Source of the DNA: a bacterium SCSIO 12827
GTDB taxonomy: Bacteria > Pseudomonadota > Alphaproteobacteria > Rhodospirillales > Casp-alpha2
NCBI GenBank assembly: GCA_024397995.1
Contig: CP073746.1
Coordinates: 3,594,001 to 3,658,000, forward strand
Length of the DNA: 64,000 nt
Reading direction: 5' to 3'
Shown here piece by piece: positions 1 through 10,795 of this stretch (its first letter is position 1; the number at the start of each line of letters is the position of its first letter). Below the pieces are notes generated by a model. The model saw only the letters and a list, made by a program, of their open reading frames with translations. It searched no databases and was not told where the DNA came from. The position numbers were made by a program, and so were the translations under genes.

Positions 1-129
1 CCCGTGACCGGTTAACAGCAGCGCAACAGACCGTTGCCGCGCTGCCGGGGTGCGGGCAGAATGCGCGAAACATTCCGCCGGACCGGTTTCCCGGCGAGAA
101 AATCACATCAGGGAGTGCACCCGCAGGCC
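1..129. other. Left edge, upstream of acetoacetyl-CoA synthetase
   Basis: No gene can be assigned here. The acetoacetyl-CoA synthetase reading frame stays open back to position 34, but those codons do not resemble the family. A weak purine-rich CAGGGAG at about 109-115 is the only ribosome-binding-like element before the ATG at 130. Confidence 0.5.
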
Positions 130-2096
<1,967 letters not shown>

Positions 2097-2100
<4 letters not shown>

Positions 2101-3017
2101 ACTGCGGCGCGACCCGGCCGTGCCTGGAAATGCGCGACCTCGTCCAACAACCAATCCCGGAACAGACGGCATTCGGGCGCTTCGGCCCGGCCCGGCACCG
2201 TGAGCAGGTAATAACCCGGCTGCAGCGTCAGGGACGGCCCGAAAGGCACGGCCAGACGCCCCGCCTCGATGTCCTCGGCAGCCAACGACCAGCGGCCCAG
2301 CGCCACGCCCGCCCCCGCGATCGCCGCCTGCAACACATTTTCCGGTGCCGTGAAGCGCGGGCCGTCCTCCGCGTCCAGGTCCGGGCAGCCGGCCGCCGCC
2401 AACCAAGACCGCCAATCCGGCGCGAGCGGATCGAAGGTAACGGAATCGTCGTGCAGCAGGGTGAAGCGGCCAAGATCATGGGGCCGTTCGAGCGGCCCAT
2501 CGGCCGCCAGCAGCGCGGGCGACGCCAGGGGCACGACCATTTCGTCGAACAAGCGGTGCGCCTCGAGCCCCGGATAATTCCCCATGCCGAAGCGGATCGC
2601 CATGTCGGCTTCGCCGGCGATCAGGTCCGCCCGGTCGCGGGTCGCCACGATCTGCACCTGCAGACCCGCCGGTCGCCGGTCCAGGCGCGGAATCAGCCAT
2701 TTCATGGCAAAGGACGGCACACAGGACAGGACCAAGGGTCCGGGCTTTGGCGGGTGGATGTGCGCGACCGCGCCCGCCAGTTCCTCGAACCCGCGGCGCA
2801 GCCCCGGGTAAATGGCCCGTGCCGCCGCCGTCGGCGCCACCGCCCGCACCTCGCGGCGGAACAGGGGTTGGCCCAGAACATCCTCCAGCAGCTTGATCTG
2901 ATGGCTGACCGCCGACGGGGTGACGTTCAATTCACGCGCCGCGGCGATGAAGCTTTCGTGGCGGAACGCGACTTCGAATGCGCGCAGCGCCTTCAGGGGC
3001 GGAAGCTTGGCAAACAT
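2097..3017 (-). CDS. LysR-family transcriptional regulator, GcvA-like
   Basis: DNA-binding activator or repressor of 306 residues. The N-terminal winged helix-turn-helix (about 1-65) carries the GcvA-type signature [18 protein letters not shown], with recognition helix [13 protein letters not shown]. It is followed by a type-2 periplasmic-binding-like effector domain (about 90-295). It diverges from the enoyl-CoA hydratase gene across a 150-base AT-rich region with repeated CATAA/TTATG half-sites, so it probably controls that gene and itself. The effector is unknown; acyl-CoA or an amino acid would be guesses. It ends in a four-base CTAG overlap with the acetoacetyl-CoA synthetase gene. Confidence 0.92.
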
Positions 3018-3167
3018 GAGTTATTTTTTCTCATTCAATAAATTAAGTTTATGCGTTTGTTTTCATAATTTATGTCAACATAATAACTCAGAAATTCAAA
3101 TAAGGATGATTATTTTTCATCCTAAAGTGATAACACGGCCTGCGGGCTGACGAAAAGGATCCCGATC
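3018..3167. promoter_or_regulatory. Divergent control region, LysR / enoyl-CoA hydratase
   Basis: AT-rich region between two divergent genes in a GC-rich genome. Four copies of the half-site CATAA or its complement TTATG lie at 3049-3053, 3064-3068, 3070-3074 and 3079-3083, forming overlapping dyads. A 9-base inverted repeat TGAGTTATT / AATAACTCA sits at 3017-3025 and 3082-3090. A second hairpin-like dyad AGGATGA / TCATCCT is at 3103-3109 and 3117-3123. Function as LysR operators is inferred from position and symmetry. Confidence 0.5.
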
Positions 3168-3962
3168 ATGACCAACGACCCCGTTCTCTATGACCAACGC
3201 CACGGCGTGGCGATTCTGACCCTCAACCGCCCGGATCAGCTCAACGCCCTGAACTTCGCCCTGATCGACCGTTTCATGGCCCATCTCGACGTCATCGAGC
3301 GCGACGATACGGTCCGCGCCGTGATCGTCACGGGAGCCGACGATCGGGCCTTCAGCGCCGGCGCCGACATCAAGGAATTCTCCCATTCGGTCGCCGCCGG
3401 GGTCGAGGTCGCGCTGCGTGACTTCGTCGCCCGGGGACAGGCCTTCACCTCGCGCATCGAACGCTTTCCCAAGCCCATCATCGGCGCGGTCAACGGGTTG
3501 GCCTTCGGTGGTGGCTGCGAAATGCTGGAGGCCATGCCGCTGGCCGTGGCGGCGAACACGGCGACTTTCGCCAAGCCGGAAATCAACCTGGGCTTTCCCC
3601 CGCCGTTCGGCGGCAGCCAGCGCCTGCCGCGCCTGATCGGGCGCAAACGGGCGCTGGAAATGATCCTGACCGGCGATCCCATTACCGCCGAGGAAGCCCG
3701 CCAGGCGGGCTTGGTAAACCGCGTTGTTACGAAATCGAAACTGATGTCCGAGGCAGAGAATCTGGCCCAGCGGATCATCGAAAAGTCAGCCGTCAGCGTC
3801 GCCGCCAGCCTGACCGCCGTGACCCGCGGCATCAACCTGAGCATCGACGAGGGCTTGGCCGTGGAGGCCGCCCAGTTCGCCCGCGCCGCCGCGACCCCGG
3901 CGGTCGCGCAGGGAATCGGTCGGTTCTTGGCCCGCTCGGCCGGGTCTCCTGCCGCCGAATGA
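3168..3962 (+). CDS. Enoyl-CoA hydratase/isomerase family protein (crotonase fold)
   Basis: Probable cytoplasmic acyl-CoA enzyme of 264 residues, the usual crotonase length. The oxyanion-hole segment FSAGADIKEF is near residue 62. The two catalytic-type glutamates are kept, in AFGGGCEM and in AKPEINLGF. The segment between them reads LEAMPLAVAA where most relatives have an aspartate before LAVAA (as in ACDLAVAA), a notable difference. The start at ATG 3168 is supported by AAAAGGA about eight bases upstream. Divergent from a LysR regulator, it may act in fatty-acid, branched-chain or aromatic-acid degradation; the substrate cannot be read from sequence. Confidence 0.88.
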   Translation: MTNDPVLYDQRHGVAILTLNRPDQLNALNFALIDRFMAHLDVIERDDTVRAVIVTGADDRAFSAGADIKEFSHSVAAGVEVALRDFVARGQAFTSRIERFPKPIIGAVNGLAFGGGCEMLEAMPLAVAANTATFAKPEINLGFPPPFGGSQRLPRLIGRKRALEMILTGDPITAEEARQAGLVNRVVTKSKLMSEAENLAQRIIEKSAVSVAASLTAVTRGINLSIDEGLAVEAAQFARAAATPAVAQGIGRFLARSAGSPAAE

Positions 3963-3976
3963 ACCCAATTTGGCGG

Positions 3977-4393
3977 CTACGGCCCTTCGAAGCGCTGGCC
4001 GGAAATGGCCGGATGGTAAATCGGCTGAATCACGTTGCCGGCCGGGTCCGTGCAATGGAACGAGCGCGCCCCGTCGAAATGGTCCGCCGGCGTGTCCAGC
4101 AGGTTGACCCCCTTGGCCTTCATGAAGTCGTACCAGGCCTGCAGGTCTTCCTTGGTGTCGACGACGAAGCCGAAGTGGTCCATGGGCCGCTTGGCCGGGG
4201 GCGCTTCGCCGGGCCGGGCGCGGCCGAGCGACAGATTGTCGTTGCCCAGGGTCAGATAGACCAGATCGTCGTTGAAACGGCTGAGTTCGCGCATGCCCAG
4301 GATATCGCGGTAAAAACGTTCGCAGGCGTCGAAGTTTTCGACCACCAGGGCGAGATGGCGCAGGCCGTTCAAGGGCGGCGGGGTTGCGGTCAT
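3977..4393 (-). CDS. VOC (glyoxalase/dioxygenase) superfamily protein
   Basis: A 138-residue single-domain vicinal-oxygen-chelate protein with paired beta-alpha-beta-beta-beta modules: NGLRHLALVVENFDACERFY at the start and MDHFGFVVDTKEDLQAWYDF mid-protein. Possible metal ligands are the histidines in RHLAL and DHFGF; the terminal GNVIQ has glutamine where metal-binding members often have glutamate. ATG 4393 was chosen because AGGAGGA precedes it closely; an earlier in-frame start at 4450 would overlap the LysR gene and lacks domain support. It lies 53 bases downstream of the LysR gene on the same strand and is probably co-transcribed. Substrate unknown. Confidence 0.85.
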   Translation of the reverse strand: MTATPPPLNGLRHLALVVENFDACERFYRDILGMRELSRFNDDLVYLTLGNDNLSLGRARPGEAPPAKRPMDHFGFVVDTKEDLQAWYDFMKAKGVNLLDTPADHFDGARSFHCTDPAGNVIQPIYHPAISGQRFEGP

Positions 4394-4446
4394 GACGAGA
4401 GTCTCCTCCTGTTTTGCGATCACCTTAAAAGGCCATCGGTCCGCCG

Positions 4447-5334
4447 TCACGCGGCATCGAATTCACCTTCGAGCCATTCCCGGAAGGCACGGACCTTGGG
4501 CCGGTCCTCCTCGCCCTCGACGCAGGCTAGGTAATAGGCCTGGGGGGCCGGCAGGGCAAAGTCGAAGAGGCGCACCAGGCGCCCCGCCGCCAGATCGTCG
4601 GCGACCATGACGCTGCGGCCCAAGGCCACGCCCTCGCCCGCCCGGGCCGCCAGCAACACCAGATTGGAATGGGAATAACCGGGCCCGCGTTCCGGGTTGA
4701 CCGTGTCGCAGCCGGCGGCGGCCAACCAGTCCCGCCAGTCCACGGGCATTTCGTCGTGCAAAAGGGTGAAATGCGCAAGGTCCCCGGGCTCCTTCAGCGG
4801 CGGGCCGGTTTCCAGCAGTGTCGGCGCGCAGACGGGAAACAGCTCCTCGGTCCGCAGCAGGGACACCGTAAGTCCGGGCCAACTGCCGCGGCCGTAGCGC
4901 ACGGCGACGTCCACGCCTTCCCGCGCCAGGTCGACCATGCGATCGGCCATGACCAGGCGCACGTCGATGTCGGGATGGGCCTGACGAAACCGGCCAAGGC
5001 GCGGCACCAGCCAGGATTGGGCGAAGGAATCCATGGTCGTCACGGTCAGGACCCCTTCGGAATCCTGGCGCTGCACCCGATTGACCGCCGTGGTCAGGAT
5101 ATCCATGGCCTCGCGCACCTCGGGAAACAGGGTTTGTCCCGCCTCGGTCAGGACCAGGGCGCGGCTGAGCCGCCGGAACAGGGGAAAGCCGAGCCAATCC
5201 TCGAGCCCGCGAATTTGATGGCTGACCGCCGCCTGGGTCACATTGAGTTCGTCCGCCGCCTGGGTGAACGACAGATGACGGGCGGCGGCCTCAAAGGCGC
5301 GCAGAGCATTCAGCGGCGGCAGGCGGCGGGACAT
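4447..5334 (-). CDS. LysR-family transcriptional regulator, GcvA-like
   Basis: A 295-residue LysR regulator with the GcvA-type start RLPPLNALRAFEAAARHLSF and helix-turn-helix VTQAAVSHQIRGLE, followed by an effector-binding domain. It is a paralogue type of the regulator at 2097-3017 but encoded independently. The VOC gene lies downstream on the same strand, and a DUF1127 gene diverges upstream. The shared AT-rich intergenic region contains an 8+8 dyad with exact T-N11-A geometry at 5437-5463. Autoregulation plus control of the VOC gene or DUF1127 gene is plausible; the ligand is unknown. Confidence 0.92.
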   Translation of the reverse strand: MSRRLPPLNALRAFEAAARHLSFTQAADELNVTQAAVSHQIRGLEDWLGFPLFRRLSRALVLTEAGQTLFPEVREAMDILTTAVNRVQRQDSEGVLTVTTMDSFAQSWLVPRLGRFRQAHPDIDVRLVMADRMVDLAREGVDVAVRYGRGSWPGLTVSLLRTEELFPVCAPTLLETGPPLKEPGDLAHFTLLHDEMPVDWRDWLAAAGCDTVNPERGPGYSHSNLVLLAARAGEGVALGRSVMVADDLAAGRLVRLFDFALPAPQAYYLACVEGEEDRPKVRAFREWLEGEFDAA

Positions 5335-5436
5335 GATTGTACCATAACATTAAATTTCCTTATCCAAGCGATTGTCATCAGAATCATAAAATTTATAAAC
5401 CATTGAAATAACATAATTTTAATATTGTATTGATAC

Positions 5437-5463
5437 ATATGGATAATATTTTCTAATCCATAT
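5437..5463. promoter_or_regulatory. Candidate LysR operator with T-N11-A dyad
   Basis: ATATGGAT (5437-5444), eleven bases, then ATCCATAT (5456-5463) make a perfect 8-base inverted repeat. Its inner bases fit the classical LysR T-N11-A rule (T5444, A5456). It lies about 100 bases upstream of the LysR start and about 145 bases upstream of the DUF1127 start. Binding is inferred. Confidence 0.55.
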
Positions 5464-5608
5464 AGGAGTTTTTGTCGTTTGTGAACCAGCCTTGAACCGG
5501 CCTATTCAACTTGGGCGCCACCGATCGGCGCAGCCCACGAACCGACTTAATTTGCAACCTCGCCCGGCCGGCCCCCGCCGCCCCGGCAACGAAACAAGGA
5601 CAGGACCC

Positions 5609-5872
5609 ATGGCCTCGTCATCGACGACCACGCAGACCGCGGATCGCTCCGTCGCCCGCCCGGGCCTGTTTCCCCTCGGACAGGCCCTCGCTTCGCTGAC
5701 CACTTCCACCGCCCGGGCGGTGTTTAATTTCCCGACCCTGCTCGTGGAATGGCAAAAGCGCTACGAGATGCGCCGCCGTCTTGCCGAACTGGACAACCGG
5801 ATGCTTGCCGACGTCGGCCTGACCCGGGCCGACATTCACCGCGAGACTGAAAAGCCGTTTTGGATTTCCTGA
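5609..5872 (+). CDS. DUF1127 domain small protein
   Basis: An 87-residue protein whose C-terminal third carries the arginine-rich DUF1127 motif (WQKRYEMRRRLAELDNRMLADVG and onward, about residues 45-80). Such proteins are abundant in alphaproteobacteria, and some bind RNA and affect phosphate or sRNA metabolism; the role here is unknown. ATG 5609 has AAGGACAGG upstream; the frame is open to 5492 but upstream codons look non-coding. A hairpin terminator follows at 5913-5942. Diverges from a LysR gene. Confidence 0.85.
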   Translation: MASSSTTTQTADRSVARPGLFPLGQALASLTTSTARAVFNFPTLLVEWQKRYEMRRRLAELDNRMLADVGLTRADIHRETEKPFWIS

Positions 5873-5912
5873 TCCAAACGACTACACTTTCCCTGGCACA
5901 TATGTGCCCCTG

Positions 5913-5949
5913 GACGGGATCGGCCCTGTGGCCGGTCCCGTCTCCCTTT
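5913..5949 (+). terminator. Hairpin terminator after the DUF1127 gene
   Basis: A 13-pair stem (5913-5925 with 5930-5942, one G-U pair) closes a CTGT loop and is followed by a weak T-containing tract TCCCTTTG. It lies 40 bases after the DUF1127 stop and just before the next gene, so some read-through into the transporter is possible. Confidence 0.6.
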
Positions 5950-6916
5950 GTCCCCGGCACTGACATTGCCGGACCGGACCGGACCCACTGCCGTGATCTT
6001 GCTGCTTTACGCCGTGACCGTGATTGCCTGGGGCTTCAGTTGGTACGGGGTCCAGATGCAGTTGGGCGTGGTGGCGCCGGAGGTTTCCGTGTTCTACCGT
6101 TTCGCCCTGTCGGCGGCGGTGATGTACGCGTTCTGCCGCGCCACCGGGCGCGCCATCGATTTCCGGCCGCGCGACCATGCCTGGGTCGCCACCCAGGGCC
6201 TGTTCCTGTTCGGCAGCAATTTCTATCTGGTCTATCTCGGCGCGCAGTATCTGCCGTCCGGCCTGGTGTCGATCCTGTTCTCCCTGGTCATCGTCATGAA
6301 CGTGGCTGGAGGGGCGCTGTTCCTGCACAACCGGGTCGAACCCCGCATGGTCATCGGCGCGGTGTTCGGGATCGGCGGCATCGCCGTGATCTTCTGGCCG
6401 GAATTGGCCCATTTTGACCTCACCCAGGGCGGCGCCAAGGGCATGATCCTTGTGCTCTGCGGCACCGCCTCGGCGGCCACGGGCATGCTGATTTCGGCCT
6501 TGAACCAGCGCCGGGGCTTGGGCGTGGTGCGCACCAACACCATGGGCATGGTCTACGGATCCCTGATCATGCTGGTGTACTGCCTGGCGCGCGGCGCCGA
6601 ATTCCGGTTGGAATGGACCTGGGAATATATATCATCACTGCTGTTCCTATCCGTGGTCTCGACCGTCATCGCATTCGCCACGTATCTTACCTTGGTCGGG
6701 CGCATCGGGCCGGAACGCGCCAGCTATTCGTCGGTCCTGTTCCCGCTCGTCGCGCTTGCCGTATCGACCTGGATGGAAGGCTTCCAATGGACAAGCGGCG
6801 CCGTGCTCGGCGTCGGCTGCGTGCTGATCGGCAACCTGTTCGTCCTGACCCCGCCGGCCATGCTGGCGCGCCTAACGCGCCGCGCCGCAGCGCCGCCCGC
6901 CGCCGCTTCCGACTGA
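5948..6916 (+). CDS. EamA/DMT-family transporter
   Basis: Inner-membrane protein of up to 322 residues with about ten hydrophobic helices in two EamA repeats. The first repeat begins around VILLLYAVTVIAWGFSW and the second around GMILVLCGTASAATGM. Drug/metabolite transporters of this type export amino acids or other metabolites. The start is uncertain: TTG 5948 opens the frame but touches the preceding terminator, and GTG 5993 directly before the first membrane helix is an equally good choice. The MFS gene follows after 25 bases, implying co-transcription. Substrate not predictable. Confidence 0.85.
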   Translation: MSPALTLPDRTGPTAVILLLYAVTVIAWGFSWYGVQMQLGVVAPEVSVFYRFALSAAVMYAFCRATGRAIDFRPRDHAWVATQGLFLFGSNFYLVYLGAQYLPSGLVSILFSLVIVMNVAGGALFLHNRVEPRMVIGAVFGIGGIAVIFWPELAHFDLTQGGAKGMILVLCGTASAATGMLISALNQRRGLGVVRTNTMGMVYGSLIMLVYCLARGAEFRLEWTWEYISSLLFLSVVSTVIAFATYLTLVGRIGPERASYSSVLFPLVALAVSTWMEGFQWTSGAVLGVGCVLIGNLFVLTPPAMLARLTRRAAAPPAAASD

Positions 6917-6941
6917 CCCCCGGTTTCAACGAGGAAACACC

Positions 6942-8171
6942 ATGTCCACCAAACGCATCGGTATCGCCATCTGGATCGTCGCCTTCGCCGGCTGCCTGAT
7001 CGGCAGCCTGAACCTAGGCACCCGCACCACTTTCGGGCTGTTCCAGACCGACATCCTGCGCGACCTGGCCATCACGCCCAGCGACTTCGGCCTGGCCATC
7101 GCCGTGCAGAACCTGATGTGGGGCATCGCTACGCCGTTCATGGGGGCCATCGCCGACAAATTCGGCAGCATGCGCATGATCATCCTGGGGGTCCTTCTGT
7201 ACGCCGTGGGTCTTTACGTCATGGGCACGGCCGACAGCCTGTTCGCGTTCAACGTCGGCGCCGGATTCCTGATCGGCATCGGCATGGGCGGCGTCGGGTT
7301 CGGCGTCGTGCTGGGCGCCGTCGGCCGCCGCGTGCCGGCCGAGCACCGCTCCCTCGCCCTCGGCATCGCCAGTGCCGGCGGCTCCTTCGGACAATTCTAC
7401 ATGGCCCCCGTGGGCCAGGCGCTGCTGGAAACCTACGGCTGGACCGGGGCGCTGACGGCGCTCGCCGTAATCATGCTAATCGCCGTGCCGCTGGCCTTTC
7501 TGTTGGCCCGCCAACCGCTGGCCGCCGACGCGGCGCCCGTTGCCGCGCGCCAGGGCAAGACACCCGACATCAGCTTGGGGGAAGCCCTCGGCGAAGCCTA
7601 TCGCCACCTGGGCTTTAACCTGCTGACCCTGGGATTTTTCGTCTGCGGGTTCCAGGTCGCCTTTATCACCGTGCACTTCCCCAAATATCTGGAGCTTCTG
7701 CACATTGACCTGCGCATCGCCGCCCTGGCGTTGTCGCTGATCGGGCTGTGCAACATCGTCGGCACCTTCGCCTGCGGCGCGCTCGGTGGCCGGTTCCCCA
7801 AGAAATGGGTGCTGGCCTGGCTCTATTTCCTGCGCTCACTCTGCATCATCGCCCTGCTGGCAGCCCCCAAGACGGAACTCAATATCCTGCTGTTCGCCGG
7901 CGCCATGGGCTTGCTGTGGCTCGGCACGGTGCCGCTGACCTCGGGCCTGGTCGCCCATATGTTCGGCGTGCGCTACCTGTCCATGCTGTTCGGGATCACC
8001 TTCCTGAGCCATCAGATCGGCAGCTTCCTGGGCGTGTGGCTGGGCGGTTATCTGTACCAGACCACCGGGTCTTATGACTGGGTATGGTACGGCTCCATCG
8101 CCCTGGGCTTCATCGCCGCCGCCCTGCATATCCCCATTCCGGAAAAACGCCCCACCGCCGCCACGGCTTGA
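6942..8171 (+). CDS. MFS transporter (monocarboxylate/oxalate-formate-like)
   Basis: A 409-residue twelve-helix major-facilitator permease. The loop-2-type segment GAIADKFGSMRMI follows helix 2, and a hydrophilic central loop (AADAAPVAARQGKTPD) separates the two halves. The sequence style (WGIATPFMGAIADKFG, GFGVVLGAVGRRVP) is that of bacterial carboxylate or oxalate/formate-type carriers. ATG 6942 has GAGGAAAC just upstream. It forms a likely two-gene transporter operon with the EamA gene. Cargo is an inference only. Confidence 0.87.
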   Translation: MSTKRIGIAIWIVAFAGCLIGSLNLGTRTTFGLFQTDILRDLAITPSDFGLAIAVQNLMWGIATPFMGAIADKFGSMRMIILGVLLYAVGLYVMGTADSLFAFNVGAGFLIGIGMGGVGFGVVLGAVGRRVPAEHRSLALGIASAGGSFGQFYMAPVGQALLETYGWTGALTALAVIMLIAVPLAFLLARQPLAADAAPVAARQGKTPDISLGEALGEAYRHLGFNLLTLGFFVCGFQVAFITVHFPKYLELLHIDLRIAALALSLIGLCNIVGTFACGALGGRFPKKWVLAWLYFLRSLCIIALLAAPKTELNILLFAGAMGLLWLGTVPLTSGLVAHMFGVRYLSMLFGITFLSHQIGSFLGVWLGGYLYQTTGSYDWVWYGSIALGFIAAALHIPIPEKRPTAATA

Positions 8172-8201
8172 TCCACCGCCGCCGACTTTCGCTTCGCCGG
8201 T

Positions 8202-8227
8202 CCCGCCCGGGCCTCGGTCCGGGCGGG
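8202..8227. terminator. GC-rich hairpin after the MFS gene
   Basis: Perfect 9-pair stem CCCGCCCGG (8202-8210) with CCGGGCGGG (8219-8227) and an 8-base loop, 31 bases after the MFS stop. It lacks a good T tract, so termination strength is doubtful. Confidence 0.4.
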
Positions 8228-8327
8228 TGCTGGCTGTTGTCGCCGCCCTTTCGTACATCTATAACCCATGCGAATCCTGCACCCTCGGCCCGCATAGCCT
8301 CCGGCCGCCAACCCAGTTCGGCTGGTC

Positions 8328-9668
8328 ATGATGTTCAACATGAGTTCCATCCTGATCTCGCTGGCCGTGGTGCAGTTCATCATGGCGACGATTCTGGTCA
8401 CGTTCTGGTTGGCCCGGCTGAAGATCGGCGGCCTGAAGGAAATGGCCCTGTCCATGACGATCGGCGGGATCGGCGCGCTCGCCATCAGCACCGGCGCCGC
8501 GATACAGGATTATCGCCCCGCCAGTTTCGGCCTGCTGTGTTTCGTCGTCACCACCCTGTCTGCGGCCCGCGCCATGCGGCGCCTGCAGGGACGCCACCCG
8601 CGCTACGTTCTGGAAGCGACGGCGCTGGCCTTCTCCTGTGCCGCCATTTATTACTTCCTCATCGTCAAGAACGACGTCCCCGGCGTGCTGGTTTCGAACT
8701 CCGTCGTGTTCGCCATCGTCTGCGCGCTGACCACCCGGGACCTTTGGCTGGAACGCGATCCGGGCCTGATCCGCGGCTGCCGGATTCTCGGCACGATGTT
8801 CGCCGTATTCGCCGTCGTTCAGGCCCTGCGCATCTTCATCCGCCCGCTGTTCGATGGCCCCGTGGGACCGAATCCACAGATCGTTGCCCTTGATGTCGCC
8901 ATCGCCTTCATCGGCATGGCGATGGTGATCGGTTGGAGCCTCGGCCTGTTGTGGACGGCCTACAGCTACGCCGAATATCAGATGCGGGCAGCCTATGAGG
9001 AGCTTGAGCGGTTTTCCGGCGCCGTCGCCCACGACCTGAAATCGCCGCTCAATGCCGTGATCGGGAATCTTGAGGCCGCCGCCCTGCCGTCCGCAGCCAT
9101 GGACACCCAGCAGAGGGCGGAATTTCTTGCCTCCGCCCATAAGGCGGCCCTGCGCATGAACCGGTTCATCGGCGACCTTCTCGACGACGCCCGGTCGGTA
9201 CAGCAAGGCCCGCCGGTTGATGTTGCCGACCCCGGCCAATGCCTGCGCGAAGCCCAGGACAGCCTGCGCCCGATGATCGACGCCATCGCCGCCGAGATCA
9301 CCATCGGCGATCTTCCGCCCGTCGCCGTCAGCCCGTTGCAATTGACCCGCGTGTTCCAGAACCTGTTGGACAATGCCCTTAAATACAGGTCGCTGGAACG
9401 GCCCCTGACGATCGATATCTCCGCCCTGCGCCAGGGTGATGCCGTGATTATCTACATCAAGGACAACGGCGTCGGAATCGCCCAGGCCGATCAGCCCCGC
9501 GTGTTCAACCGATTCGTGCGCGCCGGCAAGCAATCCCTGGTGCCCGGCGACGGCGTGGGCCTGTCGGAATGCCGGCGGATCGTCGAGAAGGCCGGCGGGT
9601 CGATCGACCTGTCCTCTCAACTGGGCGCCGGTGCGACCTTCCGCCTGATCCTGCCCGCCGCTAGTTAA
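8328..9668 (+). CDS. Membrane-bound sensor histidine kinase (orphan)
   Basis: A 446-residue kinase with about six or seven N-terminal membrane helices (1-220) and almost no periplasmic domain. A cytoplasmic kinase follows: H-box VAHDLKSPLN with phospho-accepting His at about 235, N-box FQNLLDNALKY, G1 IKDNGVGIA and G2 GDGVGLSE. The membrane sensor probably detects a signal in or near the bilayer. No response regulator gene is adjacent. ATG 8328, 8331 and 8340 are all possible starts, and none has a clear ribosome-binding site. The 3-prime end overlaps the convergent quinone oxidoreductase by eight bases. Confidence 0.9.
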   Translation: MMFNMSSILISLAVVQFIMATILVTFWLARLKIGGLKEMALSMTIGGIGALAISTGAAIQDYRPASFGLLCFVVTTLSAARAMRRLQGRHPRYVLEATALAFSCAAIYYFLIVKNDVPGVLVSNSVVFAIVCALTTRDLWLERDPGLIRGCRILGTMFAVFAVVQALRIFIRPLFDGPVGPNPQIVALDVAIAFIGMAMVIGWSLGLLWTAYSYAEYQMRAAYEELERFSGAVAHDLKSPLNAVIGNLEAAALPSAAMDTQQRAEFLASAHKAALRMNRFIGDLLDDARSVQQGPPVDVADPGQCLREAQDSLRPMIDAIAAEITIGDLPPVAVSPLQLTRVFQNLLDNALKYRSLERPLTIDISALRQGDAVIIYIKDNGVGIAQADQPRVFNRFVRAGKQSLVPGDGVGLSECRRIVEKAGGSIDLSSQLGAGATFRLILPAAS

Positions 9669-10662
9669 GGGTTCCCGGCGCGGCCCCCGTGGTCAGCACC
9701 ACCTTGCCCGTCGACTTGCGCGACAACAGCATGTTCATGCCATCCTTGGCATCGGCCAGGTCGAACACATGACTGACGTGGGGGCGCAGGTCACCCGCCG
9801 CCATCCAGCCCAGAAGTTCATCGAACGAGCGCTGGATCAAATCCGGATCAAGAGTGCGGTGGGCCCCCCAGTAGAAACCAATAACCGAAAGGTTTTTGAC
9901 CAGAAGAATGTTGGCCGGGATCTGCGGAACCGTGCCCGACGCAAATCCGACGACCAGAATGCGCCCGCCCTGCACCGTGCAGCGCAGCGACGCGTCAAAC
10001 GCCGTACCGCCGACCGGATCATAAACGCAATCGGCCCCGCGCCCGTCGGTCAGCTGTTTGACCCGCTCGCGGATGTCTTCCTTGCGGTAGTCGATCAGAT
10101 GGTCGGCGCCATATTCCTTGGCCACGGCCAGCTTGTCCGGCCCGCCCGCCGTGGCGATCACCGTCGCCCCCAGCTTCTTGCCGATTTCGACCGCCGTCAG
10201 GCCGACCCCGCCGGCGGCGCCATGGACCAGCAACACCTCGCCCGGCTGAACCTTCAGCTTTTCGACCAGGCCGACGTGGGACGTGCCGTAGACGATGGGA
10301 AAGGCGGCGGCGGAGACGAAATCCAGATTGTCGGGAATAGCAAAGACCGTGGCTTCGTGGGTGACCGCTTCGGACGCGTATCCGCCGTAATGCACCGTCG
10401 CCATGACCCGGTCGCCGGGGGAGACGCGGGTGACGCCGGGGGCGACTTCCAGAACCTCGCCCGCGACCTCCAGCCCCGGCGAGAACGGGAACGGCGGCTT
10501 GACCTGATATTCGCCCTTGCACATCAGGGTGTCGGCGAAATTGATGCCCGCCGCCTGCACCCGGATGCGCACGCCGTTCTCGGTCATCGGCGGGGTGGGG
10601 GCATCGTCGACGCAGGTCAGGGCGTCAATGCCGTCGAAGGTGGTGCAGACAACCGCGCGCAT
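9661..10662 (-). CDS. NADPH:quinone oxidoreductase / zinc-independent MDR family
   Basis: A 333-residue medium-chain dehydrogenase/reductase. The N-terminal GroES-like domain (INFADTLMCKGEYQ, PFSPGLEVAGEV) lacks the cysteine-rich structural zinc loop. The Rossmann domain carries VLVHGAAGGVGLTAVEIGKKLG and an NADP-type YRKED segment. Members reduce quinones or enoyl substrates one electron pair at a time. ATG 10662 follows AAGGAG; the longer frame back to 10743 is not supported. Convergent with the histidine kinase gene (8-base overlap), so functional linkage is not implied. Confidence 0.9.
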   Translation of the reverse strand: MRAVVCTTFDGIDALTCVDDAPTPPMTENGVRIRVQAAGINFADTLMCKGEYQVKPPFPFSPGLEVAGEVLEVAPGVTRVSPGDRVMATVHYGGYASEAVTHEATVFAIPDNLDFVSAAAFPIVYGTSHVGLVEKLKVQPGEVLLVHGAAGGVGLTAVEIGKKLGATVIATAGGPDKLAVAKEYGADHLIDYRKEDIRERVKQLTDGRGADCVYDPVGGTAFDASLRCTVQGGRILVVGFASGTVPQIPANILLVKNLSVIGFYWGAHRTLDPDLIQRSFDELLGWMAAGDLRPHVSHVFDLADAKDGMNMLLSRKSTGKVVLTTGAAPGTLN

Positions 10663-10795
10663 CGGGGTCTCCTTGAAATTAGGTTGGTCAAAACTTGATT
10701 TCGGGCCGGAATTGGCCAAGGTTGCGCAACCTGACCATACCAAGGGCCAAAGGGCAAGACGCCCCGGGCCCGCTTTCAGGGGATGAAGTCAAACC

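Noticed and set aside
34..129. N-terminal extension of the acetoacetyl-CoA synthetase frame
   Set aside because: The 32 extra codons are basic and unlike the family, and a normal-length protein begins at ATG 130.
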